From: Sphingomonas sp.
Lineage (GTDB): Bacteria > Pseudomonadota > Alphaproteobacteria > Sphingomonadales > Sphingomonadaceae
Length of the DNA: 64,000 nt
NCBI RefSeq assembly: GCF_024508665.1
Contig: NZ_JANINP010000002.1
Span: 162,598 to 226,597 of the forward strand
Direction of reading: 5' to 3'
In this document: piece after piece, positions 55,767 through 63,919 of the stretch
Numbering within the stretch: position 1 is the first letter of the stretch
Layout: each line of letters starts with the position of its first letter
Made by a program: the position numbers and the translations under genes
Notes under the pieces: model-generated
The model's input: the letters and a program-made list of their open reading frames with translations, nothing else
Told to the model about the DNA's origin: nothing
Database searches by the model: none

Positions 55767-57089
55767 ATGACGTCGGCAATTATGCGATCGATTGCGATCG
55801 CTGCGATTTTGTATGCAATCTTGCTAGCTTTATCATGGGCTAGTCTTGGCAGCGATCCGCGCCAGGCTACCGCCGCTGTCGTGACGGCATTCAAGGCGGG
55901 CGATCTGACCGAAGCCGATATTCTCGACACCGACACGCGGATCGGCGCCCACCAGTTCAACGACTGTCTGATCCTTGACCAGGCCATTACGCGATCGGGA
56001 ACCCGGGCGCAGATGACGGTGACGCCGCCAAACGATCTCTCGGACCGTACGACCGCCGTCTGTCAGGAACTCAAGCGATCGGTGCTCGAGGGGAAACACG
56101 GCCCACTCAACTTCTACCAAAACTATATCCACGGCCATACCGTCCTCGCCCGTGCCCTGCTCGAGGTCTTGCCTGTTCGGGCGATACGTACGCTTTATCA
56201 GTTGATCATAGCGTCTCTGCTGCTCGCCGGGGTTGCTCTCGCAATGAGACAGGCGCTCCGGGGCGGGGCTACCGTCAACGTGATTTTCTGGCTGTGCTTC
56301 TTTCTCGCCTTCGCCCGCTTCTTCGGCTTCGAACATTTCAGCCAATCGCTCGGGCACGGTCCCGCCGATGCGGTATTGCTCGGTTATGCATTGTGGTTGG
56401 AGACCACCAGTTTCGGCGCGCAGTCGCGACCGGTTGATTTCGTCGTTCCCGTTGCGGCTTTTGGTGCATTGACCGCGATATTCGAGTTTCTGACCGGCGG
56501 CATACCTTTGGGAATAGCCCTGACGATCGCTGGCGTCGCTATGGCGGAGCGACGGGACGATCGATTGAAATCCAGCATCGCATCGGCATGCGTCGCGTTC
56601 ATCACCGCCATAGCGACGATGGTCCTGATCAAGATTGTGCTGACCCAGATAGTGTTCGCACAGGGCGCGGTAACGTCGATTGGAGACCAGCTGTTCGAAC
56701 GGCTGGCAGGGTCGGCGCAATTCGAAGACATTCCGCCGCCGACCGTCGCAAACATCGTCATCCGCGTTTCCCGCGGTTTGGGAGAGATGATGGGAGGGCA
56801 ACCGGGATTCGTGGTGATGATCCTGTTGCTGACGATAGCATTTGGCGCGGCAGGGCTTGTCCGTCTCCGCCGCTCCGACCTGCGGGAGAGGGCAATGCTG
56901 GTCGCAGCATCCAATCTCGTGCTGGTCGTGTGGGTCGCGGTGTTCAACCACCATTTCTATGTCCACGCGTGGTTCATGACCCGAATCTTCGCGTGGACGA
57001 TCGCGACCGGCTTTGCCCTGTTCGCCATGGCGGTGGCGGTCCGCCAGCCGGTCGCTGCGGCCGATCAGGCGCCGATCCCGGCCGAATAA
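55767..57089 (+). CDS. Polytopic membrane protein of unknown function
   Basis: A 440-residue protein with about ten helices. The large first periplasmic loop contains NDCLILDQAI and a conserved-looking NFYQNYIHGHTVLARALLEVLP, which resembles the YxxYWHGxxxxxxPLL motif of some envelope membrane proteins. Later FGFEHFSQSLGHGPADAVLLG and a run of helices follow. I do not recognise a named family. The ATG at 55767 follows GGGGGCG; an in-frame ATG at 55749 is possible. It lies in a row with two GT-C-like genes. Confidence 0.65.
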   Translation: MTSAIMRSIAIAAILYAILLALSWASLGSDPRQATAAVVTAFKAGDLTEADILDTDTRIGAHQFNDCLILDQAITRSGTRAQMTVTPPNDLSDRTTAVCQELKRSVLEGKHGPLNFYQNYIHGHTVLARALLEVLPVRAIRTLYQLIIASLLLAGVALAMRQALRGGATVNVIFWLCFFLAFARFFGFEHFSQSLGHGPADAVLLGYALWLETTSFGAQSRPVDFVVPVAAFGALTAIFEFLTGGIPLGIALTIAGVAMAERRDDRLKSSIASACVAFITAIATMVLIKIVLTQIVFAQGAVTSIGDQLFERLAGSAQFEDIPPPTVANIVIRVSRGLGEMMGGQPGFVVMILLLTIAFGAAGLVRLRRSDLRERAMLVAASNLVLVVWVAVFNHHFYVHAWFMTRIFAWTIATGFALFAMAVAVRQPVAAADQAPIPAE

Positions 57090-57121
57090 CGCCGTCGGCC
57101 AAGGCCGGAATCAATTTGAGG

Positions 57122-58618
57122 TTATCGGCTCGCCGGTTTGTCGGGACGCGTCGGCGCGGTTGCCCGCGCTCGATCGGATATATGGATCACTGCCCATTTG
57201 TCGGCATAGACCCGCCGCCAGCCCGGCTCGCCATCGAGGATCTTCACCAGCGCATTGTCGGGCGGCAGGATCGTCCAGCCAAACTTCCAGCGTGCTTCGG
57301 CAGCCTTCCAACGCGCAGCATCACCATTGGCGATTTTGAAATAATCGGTGGTGAAGGCATCGCCATACATGTCCGATCGCCCGTCGATGAACGGTGCGAT
57401 GCCCTCGAACGCCAGCAGGCCGCCGAAACTATATTCGTTGAACACCGGCTTATCGCGTAATCCTGGCGGCAGGTTACGCAACGCGGTTATCGGGACGCCG
57501 TAACTGTCGGGCCGATCAAAGGGCGTGATCAGGCGATAGGTCGCGGTTCCCGCGAACAGCAGCAACCCGACGGCCAGTAACGGCGCAAGCTCGCGCCGCT
57601 CCGCCCATAGCCGCGGCAACAATGCCGGTCGCGGCCGCTCGGCGCCTTCGGCCCAGGCACGCCCTAACGGCTCGGCCAGCAGGATCGTCGCCAGCGTCAC
57701 CAGCACCATCTGGTTGCGAACGTGCTCGAACGTGATGTGCAGCGCCGCCAGCAGAATCAAAAGCCGCATTACCGGAATGCGCACGGGGCGAAGGAACAGG
57801 AAAAACAACCCGCTCAATAACAGGATTTCCAGGCTCGATGCGGTGAGCCCGGCCGGTCTCCATTCCGAGATGAGCGACAGCAGCGAGAGGTTGTTGACGT
57901 AGAAGGGATAGAGCAGTCCATCTAACCCGGCCGGGGTCGCCATCGCGGCGGCGAGCGAGACAATACCGAACAAGCCCCATTGCCGTATCACGCGCAGCCG
58001 GTCGCCAGGAGCCGCCGCAACCAGCGCCTCCAGTCCGAGGCCGCCGGCCAGCGCCAGGCCAAATACGAAGCTGCCATGCGCATTGGCCCAGACCAACATA
58101 AGAATCGCGAGCGCGAGCGGAGGCGCGCGCTCGCGCTCGCGTGCGCGTAGGAGAGCGATCAGCCAGGCCGCCAGCATGGGCAGGGCGAGCAAGTGCGGCC
58201 GAGCCAATAGAGATTGCGCGAGCCCGATCGACAGATAGATCATCATCAGCCCCGCCGCGCCGAGGCGCTGCCAGCGCCGCAAATGGAGCGCGACAATGGC
58301 ATAGAGCGCCGCCGACGCAGTACCGAACAGCAGGATCAGCCCACCCCAGCCACCATATCGCCAAGCGCCATACATCAGCAGTTCGGACAGCCATTCGTGC
58401 GCGACCCAGGGATGGCCGCGCGCAGAAAAGGAGAAAGGGTCGGTTCGGGGAACGATGCCGTGCGCCGCGATCCATTGTCCGGTCGCGATATGCCATCCGG
58501 TGTCACCATCGGCGAAAGCCGAGGACAAGACCGTCACGAACGCGAACGCGGCGAAACTGGTTAACAGTAGAAAGGCAATATCGGAAAGGTCAGCTTCGCT
58601 GGCATTTCCCTTACTCAT
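57122..58618 (-). CDS. Polytopic membrane protein, GT-C-like
   Basis: A 498-residue protein with about ten helices. The first loop, DGDTGWHIATGQWIAAHGIV then PRTDPFSFSARGHPWVAHEW, is a recurring bacterial signature of GT-C-like membrane proteins with an Asp near the start. The C-terminal soluble domain has DKPVFNEYSFGGLLAFEG and PFIDGRSDMYGD, also typical for this group. Substrate is unknown. It converges on the previous gene and diverges from the Flp pilin genes. Confidence 0.68.
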   Translation of the reverse strand: MSKGNASEADLSDIAFLLLTSFAAFAFVTVLSSAFADGDTGWHIATGQWIAAHGIVPRTDPFSFSARGHPWVAHEWLSELLMYGAWRYGGWGGLILLFGTASAALYAIVALHLRRWQRLGAAGLMMIYLSIGLAQSLLARPHLLALPMLAAWLIALLRARERERAPPLALAILMLVWANAHGSFVFGLALAGGLGLEALVAAAPGDRLRVIRQWGLFGIVSLAAAMATPAGLDGLLYPFYVNNLSLLSLISEWRPAGLTASSLEILLLSGLFFLFLRPVRIPVMRLLILLAALHITFEHVRNQMVLVTLATILLAEPLGRAWAEGAERPRPALLPRLWAERRELAPLLAVGLLLFAGTATYRLITPFDRPDSYGVPITALRNLPPGLRDKPVFNEYSFGGLLAFEGIAPFIDGRSDMYGDAFTTDYFKIANGDAARWKAAEARWKFGWTILPPDNALVKILDGEPGWRRVYADKWAVIHISDRARATAPTRPDKPASR

Positions 58619-59134
58619 TTTGGAATGCTCAATTGCGGCATTCTAAAATCCCCCCGATCCCGATCCTTGGCCTAATAGGTGATTCGTTTTTTGCCAAAGT
58701 GATTCGCCGATTTGTAGGAATCGGACAGGTGATTCATACCGTTGGATAAATGCGACATAGCGTTACGTACCGTCAGGCCCGAAATGGGTATGACGAAGGA
58801 TATACAAACTATGCCGTTTGGCCCGAGCGGCACATTTTTTCTGCATTTATTGATGGTTAACCGACAGCATCCCTTCCCCAAGTCATTTCCGTTAAATATC
58901 TGATAACAAACGACTAAAGTTGAAATGGTTAACACAGATTAAGGCTAAACCGCTGAAAGGATTATGAAAATAGTCGGTTATTGACACCTTACCCGCTTGG
59001 CCCCCTTCATCAACTCGCATTCCGGGGACGATTGATCGGACCAACTCGCGAAAGAGTTCGGAAACACCCGATCCCAGATTGCCCACGGAATAATTTGGGG
59101 CCGGCGAAATCCGGCGGGGACTTGGGGAAGTGAC
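58619..59134. promoter_or_regulatory. Regulatory gap upstream of the Flp pilin genes
   Basis: A 516-base AT-richer stretch without a gene. It contains three GTGATTC repeats (58679-58736), two copies of ATGGTTAAC (58853-58861 and 58925-58933), and TTAA-CACAGA-TTAA (58929-58942), close to the CtrA consensus TTAA-n7-TTAA but with six bases between. A GAATGC ... GCATTC dyad lies just before the minus-strand gene. No single promoter can be fixed with confidence. Confidence 0.5.
58679..58736. repeat. Three GTGATTC direct repeats with helical spacing
   Basis: GTGATTCG at 58679, GTGATTCG at 58699 and GTGATTCA at 58729 are spaced 20 and 30 bases, so all face the same side of the helix. Between the second and third lies the dyad CCGAT-n8-ATCGG (58707-58724). 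This is typical of binding sites for a cooperatively acting regulator. Confidence 0.45.
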
Positions 59135-59317
59135 ATGACCATGATCAAGAATCTTTTGCTCGACGACAGCGGCGCTTCGGCCGCCGAATATGCGCTGATC
59201 CTGGCGATCGTCGGCACCGGCATCGCCGTTGCCGCCTACGGGCTCGGCACCTCGATCAGCAAAGCCATGAACAAGGCGGCGAACTGCGTCACCAACAGCA
59301 CCAGCACCGGCTGCTGA
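59135..59317 (+). CDS. Flp-type IVb pilin (copy 1)
   Basis: A 60-residue prepilin. The leader ends DDSG before ASAAEYALILAIVGTGIAVA; the processing Gly and the Glu5-Tyr6 pair after cleavage are the Flp hallmark. The hydrophobic stalk is followed by YGLGTSISKAMNKAANC and a C-terminal loop closed by Cys51 and Cys60. The gene starts after GGGGAAG. It is the major building block of the Tad pilus, needing a prepilin peptidase encoded elsewhere. Confidence 0.92.
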   Translation: MTMIKNLLLDDSGASAAEYALILAIVGTGIAVAAYGLGTSISKAMNKAANCVTNSTSTGC

Positions 59318-59333
59318 TGCACGGCTGACGCGG

Positions 59334-59365
59334 ACGGGGCGCTTTCGGGAGGGGAAGCGCCCCGT
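59334..59365 (+). terminator. Hairpin between the two pilin genes
   Basis: A perfect 11-bp stem (ACGGGGCGCTT / AAGCGCCCCGT) with a 10-base loop, 17 bases after the first pilin stop. No strong T-run. It may stabilise the pilin mRNA or partly stop transcription before the rest of the locus. Confidence 0.55.
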
Positions 59366-59406
59366 CGACCGGCCGGATGGGATCCGGCAAGTAAGGGAGT
59401 TTCGAC

Positions 59407-59589
59407 ATGACGATGATCAAGAATTTGCTGACCGACACCAGCGGTGCCTCGGCGGCCGAATATGCGCTGATCCTGGCGATCGTCGGCACGGGCATCGCCG
59501 TTGCCGCCTACGGGCTCGGCACCTCGATCAGCGGCGCCATGAACAAAGCGTCGAACTGCATCGCTAACAGCACCGCCTCTGGTTGCTGA
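59407..59589 (+). CDS. Flp-type IVb pilin (copy 2)
   Basis: A 60-residue prepilin identical to copy 1 at 52 of 60 positions. All changes are in the leader (positions 9, 11) or in the C-terminal part (43, 49, 52, 53, 57, 58), while the processed N-terminal helix is unchanged. Cys51 and Cys60 are kept. The start follows AAGGGAG. Clearly a tandem duplication; the two could form mixed pili or be used under different conditions. Confidence 0.92.
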   Translation: MTMIKNLLTDTSGASAAEYALILAIVGTGIAVAAYGLGTSISGAMNKASNCIANSTASGC

Positions 59590-59598
59590 TGAACTGAG

Positions 59599-59625
59599 CG
59601 GGGTCGCGGATCATCCGCGGCCCCG
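59599..59625 (+). terminator. Hairpin after pilin copy 2
   Basis: A 12-bp stem with one G-T pair (CGGGGTCGCGGA / TCCGCGGCCCCG) and a 3-base loop, 9 bases after the stop codon. Like the hairpin after copy 1 it separates highly expressed pilin from the assembly genes. Confidence 0.55.
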
Positions 59626-59667
59626 TTCCGATCGCAATTGCGATCGGCCGGCGGGGGGTCGGTAATC

Positions 59668-60573
59668 ATGCGTGGACAAGGACTGATAATTCTGGGCGTC
59701 GCGATCCTGATCGGATTGGCGGCGGTTTTCCTTGCCAATTCCTATCTTGGCCGGGTCGAACAGCAACAGACTACCAGCCCCCAGGGCACGGTAAAGGTCG
59801 CGGTGGCGAGCGTTCCGCTCGAATTCGGTGCGCCGATCACGCCCGACAAGGTGCGGCTGGTCGATTGGCCGGCGGGCTCGCTACCCGAAGGGACGTTCAG
59901 CTCGATCCCGCAGCTATTGCCGATGAACCATACGCGTGTCGCGCTCCGCCCGATGGCGGCGAACGAGCCGATCCTGCGTTCCAAGATTTCGGGGGAAGGC
60001 GGCCGCGCGGCGATTTCCGCGGTGCTCGATCCGACCAAGCGCGCGGTCGCCGTGCGCCTCAGCGACGTCGCCGGAGTGGGCGGGTTCGTGCTGCCGGGGG
60101 ACGTGGTCGACGTCCTCGTCACGCGCACGCCGATGAACCCCAACGGCAACAGCCAGCAGATCACCGACGTCCTGCTGCAAAAGGTCCGCGTCATCGCGAT
60201 CGACCAGGATGCCAGCGACAGCACCGACAAGCCGGCGATCGGCAAGACCGCCACGCTCGAAGTGGCGCAGGTCGATGCGCAGAAACTCGCGCTGGCGCAA
60301 CAGGTCGGGCAATTGAGCCTGGCGCTGGTCAACCCCGCGTCGGAAACCAGCCCGACGGTCGAGACCGTCAGCACCGAGGATCTGCGCGACGGCGCCTATG
60401 TCGGCGGCTATTCGGACGGCGCGCCGCGCTTTCAGCCGCCGCCCCTTGTTTCCGCTCCACCCGCGGGGCCACGCGCCCCCGCCCGCAAGCCCGCGAACCC
60501 GGACCTCACGGTCATGATCGTCCGCGGCACCAAGGACAGCAGCTATGAGGTGGGTCGCTATGTCGCTCGCTGA
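59668..60573 (+). CDS. cpaB: Flp pilus assembly protein CpaB
   Basis: A 301-residue periplasmic protein with one N-terminal membrane anchor (LIILGVAILIGLAAVFLANS). A SAF domain follows (VKVAVASVPLEFGAPITPDK, VRLVDWPAGSLPEG), then LRPMAANEPILRSKISGEGG, the RcpC/CpaB core AVAVRLSDVAGVGGFVLPGD and VDVLVTRTP. Pro-rich linker and a short final strand (DLTVMIVRGTKD) end the protein. It works with the secretin in Tad pilus export. The start is preceded by GGGGGGTCGG. Confidence 0.93.
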   Translation: MRGQGLIILGVAILIGLAAVFLANSYLGRVEQQQTTSPQGTVKVAVASVPLEFGAPITPDKVRLVDWPAGSLPEGTFSSIPQLLPMNHTRVALRPMAANEPILRSKISGEGGRAAISAVLDPTKRAVAVRLSDVAGVGGFVLPGDVVDVLVTRTPMNPNGNSQQITDVLLQKVRVIAIDQDASDSTDKPAIGKTATLEVAQVDAQKLALAQQVGQLSLALVNPASETSPTVETVSTEDLRDGAYVGGYSDGAPRFQPPPLVSAPPAGPRAPARKPANPDLTVMIVRGTKDSSYEVGRYVAR

Positions 60574-62059
60574 CATGAAAGCGCGCCTTCGCGTGCTCGC
60601 ACTGGCGGCCGGAGCCGCCGCCATCGTCGTCCCGACGATGACCCAGGCGCAGGAAACGGTCAGGGCGGCGGACGCCAACCTGCGCGCCGGCCAGCTCGAC
60701 GTCGCCGTCAACAAGAGCCAGGTGCTGACCGCCGACCGGCCGTTCGCCAAGGCGCTGATCGGCAATGCCGACGTCGCCGACGTCCTGCCGCTGACCAACC
60801 GCTCGCTCTATGTGCTGGGCAAGAAGATCGGCACGACCAGCCTGACGCTCTATGACAAGAACAACAATCTGATCTCGGTGATCGACGTCGCGGTCGGACC
60901 CGACGTCGTCTCGCTCCGCCGCCAGCTCAGCGAGCTGATGCCGAGCGAACGGATCGGCGTCCAGATGTCGGGCGATTCGGTCGTATTGACCGGCACCGTG
61001 TCTAGCGGCCCGGCGATCGACCGTGCCAAGCAGATCGCCGCCACTTACGCCGGCGAAAAGGTCGTCAACCTGCTGGCGGTCGGCGCATCGCAACAGGTGA
61101 TGCTGGAAGTGCGGTTCTCCGAAATGAACCGTAACGTGGCGAAGAGCCTGGGGATCAACACCGCCTTCACCAACGGCAATGGCGCGAACACCTTCCAGGG
61201 CGGCATCGGCAATACCGCGCCGGGCACCGCGCTGCTGACCAACAAGAACGGTGTGCCGACGGTCAATTTGTCCGGCATTCTTGACACGTTCGGCGTCGTG
61301 TCCAAGGGAATTTCGCTCGGTAATCTCAACATCTTCACCGCGCTCGACGCGCTCGAGCGCAAGGGGCTGGTGACGACCCTGGCCGAGCCGACCCTGGTTG
61401 CCTTGTCGGGCGATTCCGCCTCGTTCCTGGCGGGCGGCGAATTCCCCGTGCCCGTATCGCAGGGCAGCAGCGGCGCCGGCCAGAACGGTGGCAACGCGAT
61501 CACGGTGGAATACAAGCCGTTCGGGGTCAGCCTGGCGTTCACGCCGACCGTGCTCGACGACGGCGTGATCAACATGGTGGTCGCGCCCGAAGTCAGCTCG
61601 ATCGATCCCTCGGCCTCGGTCACGATCAACGGGCTTACCATTCCCGGGCTGCAGACGCGGCGCGCCAAGACCACGCTGGAATTGCGCGACGGCCAGTCGT
61701 TCGCGATCGCCGGATTGTTGCGCAAGGATTTCCAGAGCACCGTGCGGCAATTCCCGGTGCTGGGCTCGATCCCGATCATCGGCGCCTTGTTCAGCTCGCG
61801 CGGATTCCAGCGCCAGGAAACCGAGTTGGTCATCATCGTCACGCCGCGGCTGGTGCGGCCGGTGCCGGCGGGCCAGATGCGGCTGCCGACCGATCGCGTA
61901 CAGCAGCCGAGCGAACTCGACCTGTTCCTGATGGGGCGGACCGACAAGGCAGTCGGAACCAACCCGTTCGACCCGAACGAGCCGCCCAAGGATGGGCCGA
62001 AGCCGACTCCACCCGCCGGAGGCTTTTCCGGTCCCAATGGCTACGCGCCGCAAAGGTGA
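60560..62059 (+). CDS. cpaC: Tad pilus outer-membrane secretin CpaC
   Basis: A 499-residue protein with signal peptide (VLALAAGAAAIVVPTMTQAQ). The N-terminal pilus-secretin domain (LDVAVNKSQVLTADRPFAKA, ADVLPLTNRSLYVLGKKIGT) and a BON-like repeat precede the secretin domain, which closes with PVLGSIPIIGALFSSRGFQR and ETELVIIVTPRLVRPV. It forms the outer-membrane channel of the Flp pilus. The ATG lies after GAGGTGG and overlaps the end of cpaB by 14 bases. Confidence 0.93.
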   Translation: MSLADMKARLRVLALAAGAAAIVVPTMTQAQETVRAADANLRAGQLDVAVNKSQVLTADRPFAKALIGNADVADVLPLTNRSLYVLGKKIGTTSLTLYDKNNNLISVIDVAVGPDVVSLRRQLSELMPSERIGVQMSGDSVVLTGTVSSGPAIDRAKQIAATYAGEKVVNLLAVGASQQVMLEVRFSEMNRNVAKSLGINTAFTNGNGANTFQGGIGNTAPGTALLTNKNGVPTVNLSGILDTFGVVSKGISLGNLNIFTALDALERKGLVTTLAEPTLVALSGDSASFLAGGEFPVPVSQGSSGAGQNGGNAITVEYKPFGVSLAFTPTVLDDGVINMVVAPEVSSIDPSASVTINGLTIPGLQTRRAKTTLELRDGQSFAIAGLLRKDFQSTVRQFPVLGSIPIIGALFSSRGFQRQETELVIIVTPRLVRPVPAGQMRLPTDRVQQPSELDLFLMGRTDKAVGTNPFDPNEPPKDGPKPTPPAGGFSGPNGYAPQR

Positions 62060-62064
62060 CCGAC

Positions 62065-62376
62065 ATGCGCTTCATCCTTCCGATCACGATCGCGGGCATC
62101 GCGCTGCTGGCCGGCTGCACGCCGATCGACACGACGCTGGGCGATGCGGCGAAGACCGATTATTCGCTCCAGACCATCAATCCCGAGCCCAGGCCGGTGC
62201 CGGCCGAGGCCGCGGTGATGGAAGGCGGAGCGGGAACCCAGGCGGCGAACGCCGCCGAGCGCTATCGCAAGGGCACCGTCAAGCAGCCCCAGGCCCAGAC
62301 GACGGGAAGCAGCAGCGGCGGAGGGTCCGGCGGCGGCGGCGGAGGCGGGGGGGGATCCCCCCCCAGTTCCAACTGA
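62065..62376 (+). CDS. Small lipoprotein with poly-Gly tail in the Tad operon
   Basis: A 103-residue protein with a lipobox (ITIAGIALLAGC), so lipid-anchored. The middle (NPEPRPVPAEAAVMEGGAG, NAAERYRKGTVKQP) carries a pattern seen in small Tad-operon lipoproteins; it stands where cpaD usually lies but is only about half as long. The C-terminus is low complexity: SSSGG, ten or more Gly, then SPPSSN. The tail is encoded by a G8-AT-C8 palindrome. A GTG nine bases earlier overlaps the cpaC stop; I prefer the ATG after AAAGGTGA. Confidence 0.75.
   Translation: MRFILPITIAGIALLAGCTPIDTTLGDAAKTDYSLQTINPEPRPVPAEAAVMEGGAGTQAANAAERYRKGTVKQPQAQTTGSSSGGGSGGGGGGGGGSPPSSN
62347..62364. repeat. G8-AT-C8 perfect palindrome in coding sequence
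   Basis: Eight G, AT, eight C form an 18-bp perfect palindrome near the end of the lipoprotein gene, encoding Gly-Gly-Gly-Ser-Pro-Pro. Homopolymer runs of this length slip easily during replication. The stem could also form in the mRNA just ahead of the next gene. Confidence 0.8.
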
Positions 62377-62377
62377 C

Positions 62378-63919
62378 ATGCGCCGCGCAACCCAAAAGCT
62401 CTGGAAGTCCGAGAGCGGATCGGTCGCGCCCATCGTCGCCATATCCTTGTTCGCGCTGATCGGCGCGGCGGGGATCGGATTCGATTATTCGCGCCTGGTT
62501 GGCATGCATACCGAGCTTCAGGACGCCGCCGACCATGCCGCGCTCGCCGCCGCCGCACAGCTTGACGGCAAGACAGGCGCGCAGACCCGCGCCAAGGCAG
62601 CGGCGAAGACCCTGATCACCAACCTGGCATTGTTCGCCAATGACGGCGGCAATCGGTCGGTGTCGGTATCCGACGCCAACATATTGTTCTACCAAGACAA
62701 AGCCAAGACAACGCTGTCGACCAGCGATGCCAATTCCTATTTCGTCCAGGTTACCGTCGACACCAAGCAGGCGCGGTACGCGCTGACCCCGGTGGTCGCC
62801 GCGTTCACATCGGGATCGATCAACGCGAAGGCGTTCGCCGGCGTGGCGTCGGGCATCTGCAAGGTGCCACCGGTGATGATCTGCAATCCGCAGGAAACAT
62901 CGACGACCAAAACGTTCGACGCGACCGGCCTGATCGGCGCTGGACTCAATCTGGTGTCGGTCGGCAACGGCAATGGCGGCTGGTCGCCGGGCAATTTCGG
63001 CTATCTCAACACCCATTCCGGCAGCAATGGCGCGCAAGGGCTGCGCGAGGGCCTGGGCTGGTTGACCCCGGCGGGTGATTGCCTGCCGCAGACCGGGGTC
63101 GACACCAAGCCAGGCGCCAGCGTGTCGGTTACCGATGCGCTCAACACCCGCTTCGACATTTACGATTCCGGTCAGTCCTGCCCGTCCGGCGGAACGTGCC
63201 CGCCATCGGCCAACACCGTTAAAGACCTGGTCAAGAAGAACGGCAACGGCAACAATTCCTGCACGCTCGGCAATAACGGCTGGCAGGAAGCTTCCAATCC
63301 CTATCTGCCGACCAGCGCCACGACGCCGCTAACCTCGGCTCAAATGCCCAGTGCCATCGGTTATCCGCGCGACATGTGCCATGCCGTCAGCGCCAATGGC
63401 AGCTGCGCGAGCGGCCGGATCGGCGACGGGTTGTGGGATCGTAACGCCTATTTCTACGTCAATTATGGGTCGGGGTTCGACTGGCGAACTGCGATGACGA
63501 CAGCTGGGTACAACCCCAATACCGTCACGCGATACCAGGTCTATACGTGGGAACTGACTAACGCGGCATCGCGTATCAACACGCCCCGCGCGGTCGGCGG
63601 GGGAACGACGGCTTATGGCGCACCGATCTGTTGGTCGGGTACGCCCTCCGGCGGGATCACTCCAGGCGGCAACAATGTCGACCGGCGGCGTATCTCCGCG
63701 GCGATCGTCAATTGCCAGCAGAACAGCGTCAACGGATCGTCGACCAACGTGCCGGTAGTCAAATGGGTCGAACTGTTCCTGGTCGAACCGTCGGCGAACC
63801 GGACGCGGACCAGCGCCGGCGACATCTATGTCGAGGTCATCGGCGAAACCAACAGCGGCAGTGCCGGCGGCACGGCGGGGCAAGTGGTACGCAAGGACGT
63901 ACCCTATCTGATCGAATGA
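62378..63919 (+). CDS. TadG-like pilus assembly protein
   Basis: A 513-residue protein. After a short basic start the membrane segment GSVAPIVAISLFALIGAAGIGFDYSRLVG leads into TELQDAADHAALAAAAQLDG, the Tad/TadE-like N-terminal pattern with minor-pilin character. The large periplasmic part holds ten or more Cys (GICKVPPVMICNPQE, SGQSCPSGGTCPP, PRDMCHAVSANGSCASG), suggesting several disulfides. The gene begins one base after the lipoprotein stop. It overlaps the next gene as ATGA. Confidence 0.88.
   Translation: MRRATQKLWKSESGSVAPIVAISLFALIGAAGIGFDYSRLVGMHTELQDAADHAALAAAAQLDGKTGAQTRAKAAAKTLITNLALFANDGGNRSVSVSDANILFYQDKAKTTLSTSDANSYFVQVTVDTKQARYALTPVVAAFTSGSINAKAFAGVASGICKVPPVMICNPQETSTTKTFDATGLIGAGLNLVSVGNGNGGWSPGNFGYLNTHSGSNGAQGLREGLGWLTPAGDCLPQTGVDTKPGASVSVTDALNTRFDIYDSGQSCPSGGTCPPSANTVKDLVKKNGNGNNSCTLGNNGWQEASNPYLPTSATTPLTSAQMPSAIGYPRDMCHAVSANGSCASGRIGDGLWDRNAYFYVNYGSGFDWRTAMTTAGYNPNTVTRYQVYTWELTNAASRINTPRAVGGGTTAYGAPICWSGTPSGGITPGGNNVDRRRISAAIVNCQQNSVNGSSTNVPVVKWVELFLVEPSANRTRTSAGDIYVEVIGETNSGSAGGTAGQVVRKDVPYLIE

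Noticed and set aside
55833..56966. A 377-residue open frame on the minus strand
   Set aside because: It lies wholly opposite the membrane protein at 55767-57089, is rich in His, Arg and Gln, and shows no domain or start signal. It is a shadow of high-GC coding sequence.
60512..62053. A 513-residue minus-strand frame opposite cpaC
   Set aside because: cpaC has an unmistakable secretin signature, while the antisense frame is low in hydrophobic structure and has a composition typical of antisense GC-rich frames.
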